Positions 56,769 to 64,000 of a DNA stretch of 64,000 bases are shown piece after piece. The stretch's first letter is position 1. Every line of letters starts with the position of its first letter. The notes below the pieces were generated by a model. The model saw nothing but the letters and a program-made list of their open reading frames with translations. It was not told the DNA's origin and did not search any database. Position numbers and translations under genes: made by a program. Where the stretch lies: positions 806,001 to 870,000 of the forward strand of contig JAYQNH010000002.1 of assembly GCA_038144195.1 (NCBI GenBank), in the 5' to 3' direction. Origin of the DNA: VMDJ01 sp038144195 (GTDB lineage Bacteria; Pseudomonadota; Gammaproteobacteria; Chromatiales; Chromatiaceae).

Positions 56769-59700
56769 TTATTTAGCGTCGTCGCCTTTTAGATTTTTAA
56801 GCGTACGCTGGAAGATGTTTTTGCGATCTTCGGTGGGCTTCACCATGTCTTTCTGTTGGTCGGTCGCTTTCTTACTTTCTTTGCCGGTCAGCGCATTAAA
56901 TAAGCGAGAGAAGGCGCCGCTGGTATCGAGTGCTGAAAGCTGAGGGTCATCCCAAGCACCAGTAACTTCATAGTCGAAACGGTAAGCGCGATTGATGCGA
57001 TCTCCCAGCACTTGCTGTGCGAGGAAGGTGGCAACCCCAGTGACAGGTCCGCCGACGGCAGAAGCGGCCAGTGGTAATAGGGTGTCTAGATCCGGTGTGA
57101 CATTAACTCGCAGGTCAAAATCTTCTGCGACCAGACCGATACGACCACCAAGATCGATCACGCCTGTTGCGCCTTGCATATGAAAGTTAGAGGTCGCAGC
57201 CTGACCTAAGCCAACACCAAAATCGGCACTGATGTAGTCATAGCTATAGCCTTTTTTCAGCACATCACCAAAGTCGAGTCTTAGGCGCTTACCGATAGCA
57301 TCAAGGTTCAACAAGCCAAGAACGCGAGTGATGCCCGGTTCTAAATCATTCAGACGACCTTTGCTGTAACGCATCGAAGCTAGACCTTCGATCGATGCCA
57401 AGTGAAACTGTCCGGGGTGACCTGGCCAAGAGAGCGATTTGATCTTCGCGTCGAGCGCCGACTCTGAGGTGTGCTCGGCATAACCGAGTTGCTTTAGCAG
57501 CTTGCCGATATCGGTAGCGTTAATCTCGCCATCAATGCGTGTCAGCGGTGAAGGCGATCCCCACACCCAGTAGCCGTGAATATCTGCGTCCCACTTTCAC
57601 CATCGATTAAAAGATGTTCGACTTCTTGACCATCGATGCGACGGGTGGAACTCATTGAGAGCTTTGCCAAGCGGTGCATCGTTTAATCTAAAGTCGGTGA
57701 TCTGTAAATCCAACGTTGGTAGCGAGCGTGGATCGAGCAAGCTTGGCTCAGGTTTAGGTGAGGCAGGCTTGCCAACACCTGGATCAAAACGCAGATGCGC
57801 CTTTTTCAAGTTTGGCAACAATGGCATCGTTTTTCTTCGCACGTGAGATTGATCCAACAAGCTGATCACTGTGTATCTCAGCACTTAATGCATCATCTTT
57901 TGAATTAAGCGTGGCTTTGAAGTTGGTGAACTGGGAGGCGCCGAACTCCATCAGTGCGGTATCGATAGTTAATTCCACCGCACGATTCGAGCTTTCGCCT
58001 TGATCGAGGGCCTTCTGCCATTGCGCCAAATTGACACGAGGCACATTGATATTCAGACGTAAGGTCTTGTCATTCGGTAGCGTGGGTTTTTTATCGCCTA
58101 AGGTAATTGCGCCACGTTCACCATCCGCTGAAAAGATGGCGTGAATATTTTTCTTGTAGCTAAGGGCAACATGTTTAACGCCATTATCAATCGGCAGTGA
58201 AACACGAAGCGGTTGAGCTTGCGCTTTGGGTTTGCCAACTGGCTGAGGCAAATCGATATCAATACCTTTTAACTGACTATCGATGATCAGCTCGAGAGGT
58301 GTCTTGGTATCTCGAGGCGGTATGACAAATTGTGCAGCGAGCGCTGTTTCGCCTGTGATACCAGACAAGGGGAGGTCGGGCAGCTTTGTTTTTAAGCGAT
58401 CAATAGTTAAAGCGCTATTCAAATGAATACGCGTTTCGCCTTGTTTGTTTTTGATGTGTGAGGTGAAAGGTTTATCCCAGAGTGTGCCGGTCAGCTTCTT
58501 TGCTGATACGCCATCGAGTGTTAGTGCTAGTGCGCCGTTAACTTTTTGTAGGGTAAGTGGCCAGCTGCTAAGCGTTAGATCAGTATTGTTTAAGTGGATA
58601 GCGCCATGAGCACATACTTTTCATCATTCTTTGCTAGCGGTATTTGCAGTTTGAGTTCAGTGCGACTTTCGCCTTTCAGAGAAAAGGCATCCGCGAGGTA
58701 ACCCAACTTTTTATTTAGCGCTTTGGATTGCAAAATACCGAGCGCATCTTGGGATGGGCCATTGAGTGAAGCCATTGATAAGTAGCGGTGAGATAGGTTC
58801 TAAGCTTTTGATCTCAGCGTGCACTGTTTGTAAAGGCGAGTTAAGAATTTTGCCACGATCTTGCTGTGACCTCCATGCTGTTCTCGTAGAACCAAAGCTC
58901 AGCTGACATGTCATTGATAGCGGGCCAGTCGGGGTTAAAGCGCAAAGGCGCTTGAGTTAAACTGACCGATAACAGAAAAGCTGCCGTCTCGTGTTTGATC
59001 ATAGGGAAAGTGTGAAGCAGGGCCGTTAATCAGTAAGCGACCTTGATCAAGTGTGCCGCGCTTAAGTGAATCGGTTAACCAAGTGACAAGATTTTTGTGA
59101 GGTAAGCGTCAGGTAAAAAATGCTCAAGGTGTTGAATGTCGATGGAAGAGAAATCACTGCTGATGAGCATGTGTGGCGCATTACCAAGGTTTGTCACGGC
59201 GCCATTGAGATTCATAAGCATGCCGTGACTTTTAATCTGTGCATTTTCAATGAATACAGACGCATTGCTTGAGAGATTATTGACGCGGACCTGAGTTTTC
59301 AGTGCATCTAATTGGAATGGACGTTTAAAAACAGACGGTGCTTTAAATGCATTGTTCTCAGAATCGATGGTGATTGAGAGCTGGTCATTAAAGAGAGATA
59401 AAGCCGCCTGTTTAATTTTGCCCTGCAGGCTAAATTGCTTGAGTGTATTTACGCTGTCAGGACGTGAGGCGACAAAAGGCAGTAGTTGATTGGCAATGTC
59501 TATTGGCAGGTCTTTAACGCCTGCTTTAAATGGTACGAGCTGCGCATCATGCGGTAGAGATAAAGCTAACTTAAAGGCGCCTTGCTGATTCAGCAAGCTT
59601 CAATGCGTTGGCATGGACTTCAACTTGTGTGGCTTCGTTATCTCGCACAGTACTGATAAGTGCGTTCAGGCTGACATTCTCAAGCGTCTTTTTGTTGCGC

Positions 59701-60500
59701 GATAAACCAAGATGATTAAGGGTGATCTCACCTTGATTGGTGATAATAGTCGCATCCTTCCATGTCTGAGTTAACGATAGCTGACCAGTTCCTTCGGTGA
59801 TATCGATTGAATCAAGATCAAGCTCTTTAGCAAGGACAGGCAGCTTGAGTTGTTTGATGTGTAACTGACTTTCACCAGACCAGTTGCTACTTAATGGGTT
59901 GCCATCAATGTCTGCAATAAAATCAAGCTCACCAATCGATGAGTTGAGTGACGCATAACCGTAGAAGTGCGAATCACTACCTTCAATATAGGCATTTAAG
60001 TTATCAACGGTGATTGGCGCATCGGCGCGGCGCATATCCTGCCAAGTGAGTTGAACATCATGTAGCGTAACTTTGCCTGGTAGTAAAAAAGTGTTTGCAT
60101 CATTGCTTTGTTGTGTAAAGCCAGCCAGATGAACTTTGCCATCGAGCTCACGAATAAAGCGTAACGCCAGCTGATCAACATGGACTTGGATATGCGCTAA
60201 AGGATTTGAGCTAATCAGTGCTAAGGGTGAAATGTTGACACTAATCTCTTTGGCAAAAAGAGGCTCTGATTCAGTGTCGATTTGTACATCGTACAAAGTA
60301 ACTTTTGGCAGAGCGCCTCGCCATGTCAGTTCTGCACGTGAAAGCTTGAGATCAATGTTGCCATGCTGCTTGGCTAGTTGAACGATGTCGGCATCAAGGT
60401 TTGAATAGCTCGGTAGCGTGAGGCGCGCTATCAGTACCACAAGGCCTAGCGCAATAATGGTGTAACTGATGATGCGTTGAAGTGTTGTCGCGATCTGCAT
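56769..60500 (-). CDS. yhdP: YhdP family AsmA-like envelope protein, at least seven frame breaks
   Basis: A gene of about 1240 codons, close to E. coli YhdP (1266 residues). The N-terminus has a membrane anchor (ISYTIIALGLVVLIARLTLP) and LSRAELTWRGALPKVTLYDV. Middle pieces include KNLVTWLTDSLKRGTLDQGR and HFPYDQTRDGSFSVIGQFN; near the C-terminus is ADIHGYWVWGSPSPLTRIDG, then RIGLVAEDFDLRVNVTPDLD and the final YDYEVTGAWDDPQL block. The homology passes from frame to frame near 59585, 59090, 58950, 58860, 58600-58430, 57840 and 57600. YhdP bridges the periplasm and moves phospholipids to the outer membrane. Breaks are denser here than elsewhere, so real decay cannot be excluded. Confidence 0.82.
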
Positions 60501-60505
60501 AACCC

Positions 60506-61954
60506 TTAGACAAGCACCACGTCGAATTGATCTTGGGTGTAAAGCATTTCAGCTTGTAACTTGATCGCTTTGCCAATGAACTGCTCAAGCTCAGCGAGGT
60601 TCTGTGATTCCTCATCTAACAAACGATCAATCACATCTTGTGAAGCAAGCACGAGCAATTGCTCAACATCAAACTGACGTGATTCACGAATGATCTCGCG
60701 GAAGATTTCGTAGCAAGTGGTTTCAGCGGTTTTGATTGCACCGCGACCACGACAGCTAGGACATGGCTCACATAACACGTGACCTAATGATTCACGCGTA
60801 CGTTTGCGTGTCATCTCAACTAAGCCAAGTGATGAGACCTCAGTCACATGTGTCTTTGCATGATCTTTGGCTAGGCAACGCTCGAGTGCGCGAATCACTT
60901 GGCGTTTGTGTTCAGCGTCAGTCATATCGATAAAGTCGATAATGATGATGCCGCCAAGATTCCGCAGACGTAATTGACGACAGATCGCTTGCGCTGCTTC
61001 TAAGTTTGTTTTGAAGATGGTCTCTTCAAGATTACGGTGACCAACATAGGCGCCTGTGTTCACATCTACCGTAGTCATCGCTTCAGTTTGATCAATGATC
61101 AAATGACCACCTGACTTCAAATCAACTGTGCGCTTCAGTGCTTTTTGAATTTCATCTTCAACGCCATACAAATCAAAGATGGGGCGATCACCTGGGTAGT
61201 ACTCGATGCTGACGTTGCTATCAGGCAGATACTTTTCCGCAAACTCATTGGCTTCTTTAAAGGTGGAGCGTGAGTCGATGCGAATGCGTTCAACATCGGG
61301 CGTGATCAAATCGCGTAGCGCACGAATCGCTAAAGGCAGATCAGCATGAATTACATCGGTTGGTTTTGCACTACTTGCACGCTCTTGAATCGAACGCCAT
61401 TGACGCTCTAAGTAACGCATATCTTTCCAGAGCGCTTCTTCGCTCACGCCTTCAGCGGCGGTGCGTGCAATAAAGCCAGCAGGGATATCAGAGCTTTCAC
61501 TGTAACGCGTCAGTATGTCGCGCAAACGCGCACGCTCTTCATCTTCTTCAATCTTTTGTGACACGCCCACCGTGCTCATGTTGGGCATATAGACCAAATA
61601 ACGAGACGGAATGGAGATGTTTGTTGTCAGGCGCGCACCTTTGGTGCCGAGCGGATCTTTGACCACTTGCACCACAACTTCGCCGCTTTCATAAACCAGA
61701 TCGGTGATTTGATCTTTGGCGCCATCTGGATGATAGATATCCGAGGCGTGTAAGAAGGCAGCTCGCTCTAGGCCGACATTGACGAAAGCGGCTTGCATGC
61801 CAGGCAGTACGCGACAGATACGACCTTTATAAATGTTGCCGACCAGTCCGCGCTTAGCCGCACGCTCGATAATGATTTCCTGCACAACACCGTTCTCGAC
61901 GATCGCAACGCGCGTCTCGGGCGGGGTAACGTTGATAAGGATTTCTTCGCTCAT
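60506..61954 (-). CDS. rng: Ribonuclease G
   Basis: 482 residues in one frame. An S1-type RNA-binding domain lies near the N-terminus (GNIYKGRICRVLPGMQAAFV). The catalytic DNase-I-like part has MTTVDVNTGAYVGHRN and GGIIIIDFIDMTD with the metal-binding aspartates, and CEPCPSCRGRG is the zinc-link. It lacks the long C-terminal scaffold of RNase E, so it is RNase G, which matures 16S rRNA 5' ends. Order maf-rng-yhdP is conserved in gammaproteobacteria. Confidence 0.96.
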   Translation of the reverse strand: MSEEILINVTPPETRVAIVENGVVQEIIIERAAKRGLVGNIYKGRICRVLPGMQAAFVNVGLERAAFLHASDIYHPDGAKDQITDLVYESGEVVVQVVKDPLGTKGARLTTNISIPSRYLVYMPNMSTVGVSQKIEEDEERARLRDILTRYSESSDIPAGFIARTAAEGVSEEALWKDMRYLERQWRSIQERASSAKPTDVIHADLPLAIRALRDLITPDVERIRIDSRSTFKEANEFAEKYLPDSNVSIEYYPGDRPIFDLYGVEDEIQKALKRTVDLKSGGHLIIDQTEAMTTVDVNTGAYVGHRNLEETIFKTNLEAAQAICRQLRLRNLGGIIIIDFIDMTDAEHKRQVIRALERCLAKDHAKTHVTEVSSLGLVEMTRKRTRESLGHVLCEPCPSCRGRGAIKTAETTCYEIFREIIRESRQFDVEQLLVLASQDVIDRLLDEESQNLAELEQFIGKAIKLQAEMLYTQDQFDVVLV

Positions 61955-61963
61955 AAACAGATG

Positions 61964-62526
61964 CTATCCGATCTTGATGCCGGCTTGGGTAAAGAGTTGC
62001 GCCGTTTCAAACAGCGGTAGACCCATGATGCCTGAGAAGCTGCCATTTATCCGCGAAATGAACACGGCGGCTTGGCCTTGTACCGCATAAGCCCCCGCTT
62101 TATCTGCCGGCTCGCCGGTTTCCCAGTAGGCCTCAATTTCGGTTTGATCGAGATGGCGGAAGGTCACTTGGCTTTCGCTCAGCGCGTGATATTCGTCGCT
62201 GCCGATGAGTGAAACCGAGGTCAGCACGCGATGTGTGTTTACCGGAGAGTGCGCTGAGCATGGCAATACCATCCTCACGATTGTCAGGTTTACCTAAAAT
62301 CTTTCCGGCAAGGATCACCGAGGTATCTGAGCCGAGCACCCAGTCCTTAGGGATGGAGCTGATGCACCGCGCGCGCTTTTTCTTGCGCCATACGCATCAC
62401 GTAGTCCTCAGGTAGCTCACCATGTAGCGGCGTTTCATCGATATCCGCCGGTGTCGCTTCAAAGGCAACGCCAATTTGGCTGAGTAATTCAGCACGGCGA
62501 GGTGATTGTGAGGCAAGGCGGATCAT
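61964..62526 (-). CDS. maf: Maf family nucleotide pyrophosphatase, two frameshifts
   Basis: About 188 residues after repair. The N-terminal signature ASQSPRRAELLSQIGV holds the SxSPRR motif; GSDTSVILAGKILGKPD has the catalytic aspartate; QGQAAVFISRINGSFSGIMG is the C-terminal signature. Frames break near 62345 and 62240. Maf proteins of this (YhdE-like) type hydrolyse dTTP, UTP or modified nucleotides. It begins 1 bp after the rlmH stop. Confidence 0.9.
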
Positions 62527-62527
62527 T

Positions 62528-63001
62528 TTAGGCGCGGTGATAAGGGTGGTTACGCAGCACGCTCCAGGCGCGATAGATCTGCTCACTTAGCAGAACGCGA
62601 ACAAGAGGGTGTGGCAAGGTAAGGGGAGAGAGTGACCATTGCTGCTTTGCCATGCTTTAGCTTCTGGCGCTAATCCCTTCAGGGCCGCCAACCAATAGTG
62701 CGATATCTGAGCCTTGATTCATCCAGCCATCGAGTTGTTCGGCTAAGGCCTCGGTAGACCAGGCTTTGCCTTCGACTTCGAGCGCGACCACCCAAGCGTT
62801 TTTAGGAATTGCTGCGAGCATGCGTTCGCCTTCATCACGCATTGCGCGGGCGATATCGGCATTCTTGCCACGTTTGCCGGGCGCAATCTCAACGAGCTTG
62901 AGCGCGCATTCATTGGGTAGACGCTTGGCGTACTCTTGATAACCCTCACTGATCCAGCGGGGCATCTTTTCTCCAACGGCGATGAGGTGAATATTCATCA
63001 C
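62528..63001 (-). CDS. rlmH: 23S rRNA pseudouridine-1915 N3-methyltransferase, two frameshifts
   Basis: About 157 residues after repair. MNIHLIAVGEKMPRWISEGY starts the protein; IALLVGGPEG is the knotted SAM-binding loop of SPOUT methyltransferases; after the break it ends SLSPLTLPHPLVRVLLSEQ and IYRAWSVLRNHPYHRA with stop at 62528-62530. The breaks are near 62680 and 62655. It methylates pseudouridine 1915 in helix 69. Position between rsfS and maf is conserved. Confidence 0.92.
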
Positions 63002-63024
63002 GAAGCTCCGTTGAAGCTCAGCAC

Positions 63025-63385
63025 TTAAACGTGATCGTTACGGCGTTTTTCAGCAGAGGCGGGATCAAGCTCCCAGAGCTTCTCGATTTGGTAGTAGTCA
63101 CGCACGCGCGCTTGCATCACATGCAAGTACCACGCCATTCAAATCGACCAATGCCCATTCGCCTTCTTTCACGCCTTCTTCACCAATTGACGCATTGCCC
63201 GCCTGCTTGGCTTTAAAGGCAACTGACTCGGCGGTCGCTTTGACGTGACGCTCAGAGGTGCCCGAGGCAACGATAATGAAATCGGTAATGGCAGTGCGAC
63301 CACGAACATCAAGCACATTGATGTCGAGTGCCTTCATATCTTCAAGCGCATTGACTACAAAGTCGCGCAATTCTTCGGCTTGCAT
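63025..63385 (-). CDS. rsfS: Ribosome silencing factor RsfS, one frameshift
   Basis: About 119 residues after repair. MKALDINVLDVRGRTAITDF and IIVASGTSERHVKATAES are family signatures; GEWALVDLNGVVLHVMQARV continues after one G is removed near 63123, then RDYYQIEKLWELD. The stop is at 63025-63027. RsfS binds ribosomal protein L14 and blocks subunit joining during starvation. Confidence 0.94.
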
Positions 63386-63452
63386 GGGAAATCCAGTAAA
63401 AATGCTATGAGCGCGATTTTAACGCATTGCGCTTGGTATCGCTCAGTTAGCT

Positions 63453-64000
63453 TTAGCGATAAAGCTGGTGTTTTTGGATGTATTCCAAGGTGCTGCTGGG
63501 TAGCAAAAAGTTCGCCTGATGCGATGCAGCGTCTTTTTGGCGGATCTCACTCGAGGCGATATCGAGTTGGGTCACCTCAAGGAAGTAAATTTTGCCGGCA
63601 GGCGAGGTTTTGAGGATGCCAAGATCATCACAGAGGTGATCTTTGATCAATGCTGCGAGTGGAGAGTCGGTTGGCACAGAATAGCCAGGTCGTTTTAGCA
63701 CCACGAGGTTAGCGAGCTGCAAAATCTGTTCAGGATTGCGCCAACGATCAAAGCCGTTAAAGGCATCTGTCCCGAGCAGTAAGCAAAGCGTCTCATTTGG
63801 GAGATCGTCTTTGAGCGAAGATAAGGTATCGACCATAAAGGAGTCGCCACCACGACGGATCTCACGATCATCGGCGATCAAATAAGGAGTCTGTTCAACG
63901 GCCTTTTCGATCATCGCTAAGCGATGTTCAGCCGAGGCTTTTGGTTGATCGCGATGAACCGCGCCAGAAAGTGGAATCAGATGAACTTGCTCAAGGTCGA
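63453..64000 (-). CDS. nadD: Nicotinate-mononucleotide adenylyltransferase, 5' end beyond the window
   Basis: 182 codons are visible; the start and the N-terminal GGTFDPxHxGH motif lie past 64000. Visible family features are the open frame from DLEQVHLIPLSGAVHRDQPK, GGDSFMVDTLSSLKDD, LCLLLGTDAFNGFDRWRN and the C-terminal SSEIRQKD...FLLPSSTLEYIQKHQLY. It adenylates nicotinate mononucleotide in NAD synthesis. nadD-rsfS-rlmH is a common gene order. Confidence 0.93.
   Translation of the reverse strand, partial: DLEQVHLIPLSGAVHRDQPKASAEHRLAMIEKAVEQTPYLIADDREIRRGGDSFMVDTLSSLKDDLPNETLCLLLGTDAFNGFDRWRNPEQILQLANLVVLKRPGYSVPTDSPLAALIKDHLCDDLGILKTSPAGKIYFLEVTQLDIASSEIRQKDAASHQANFLLPSSTLEYIQKHQLYR

Noticed and set aside
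1..64000. Mobile elements, prophage, toxin-antitoxin or defence islands
   Set aside because: I looked for transposases, integrases, tRNA-linked boundaries and defence domains and saw none; gene content and order are core chromosomal throughout.

Overview
The window is a chromosomal segment of a gammaproteobacterium. The evidence is gene order: atpBEFHAGDC-glmUS; mrcA divergent from a pil/aroK/aroB/gltBD block; rplM-rpsI; fau-6S RNA-zapA; ygfB-pepP-ubiH-ubiI; and nadD-rsfS-rlmH-maf-rng-yhdP-nit-tldD-pmbA. These arrangements are typical of Pseudomonas-, Marinobacter- and Oceanospirillum-like bacteria. A single small porin, a Coq7-type quinone hydroxylase, a PPi-clade phosphofructokinase and a split glycine decarboxylase point away from the enterics. 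I cannot name a genus. I saw no insertion sequence, prophage, CRISPR array or tRNA; nearly everything is core housekeeping.

Layout. 1-5932: ATP synthase operon (atpB truncated by the window edge), closed by a terminator. 5960-9158: glmU-glmS (UDP-GlcNAc supply). 9208-14994: DUF748 protein, uvrD, hemW and, on the minus strand, tpm. 15038-18640: two small overlapping genes (CPXCG zinc protein and Rof), rpmE, malic enzyme, citrate synthase. 18637-21043 (minus): PBP1A. 21168-21463: a collapsed remnant of the pilMNOPQ type IV pilus locus. 21513-30591: aroK, aroB, gltB, gltD, hemE. 30595-34149: coq7, a GlcF-like Fe-S protein, a 2Fe-2S ferredoxin, rplM-rpsI. 34432-38516: porin, rpiA, ilvA, a small lipoprotein and a histone H1-like protein. 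38794-40161 (minus): fau, 6S RNA, zapA and a small coiled-coil gene. 40255-44552: ygfB, pepP, ubiH, ubiI. 44671-49332: tandem glycine riboswitch and gcvT-gcvH-gcvPA-gcvPB. 49417-52663: small secreted protein, PPi-type phosphofructokinase and a divergent adenylate kinase carrying a long histone H1-like tail. 52691-64000 (minus): gloA, pmbA, tldD, nitrilase, yhdP, rng, maf, rlmH, rsfS and nadD (5' end cut off).

Sequence quality. About thirty single-base reading-frame breaks lie in genes that should be intact (uvrD, gltB, gltD, aroB, rpiA, ilvA, gcvPB, rsfS and others). Many lie in short homopolymers, and full-length proteins of normal size return when one base is added or removed. I treat them as probable consensus errors and annotate whole genes across the breaks. 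Two events do not fit that explanation: the pilM-to-pilQ deletion, and an in-frame TGA at a conserved cysteine position in the phosphofructokinase.

Most worth a second look: the adenylate kinase-histone H1 tail fusion, with its altered AMP-binding motif, beside a PPi-type phosphofructokinase; the pilMNOPQ collapse; the in-frame TGA in pfp; a perfect terminator-like hairpin inside the ATP synthase operon between atpA and atpG; a perfect 12-bp inverted repeat upstream of rplM; and a large imperfect palindrome after coq7.
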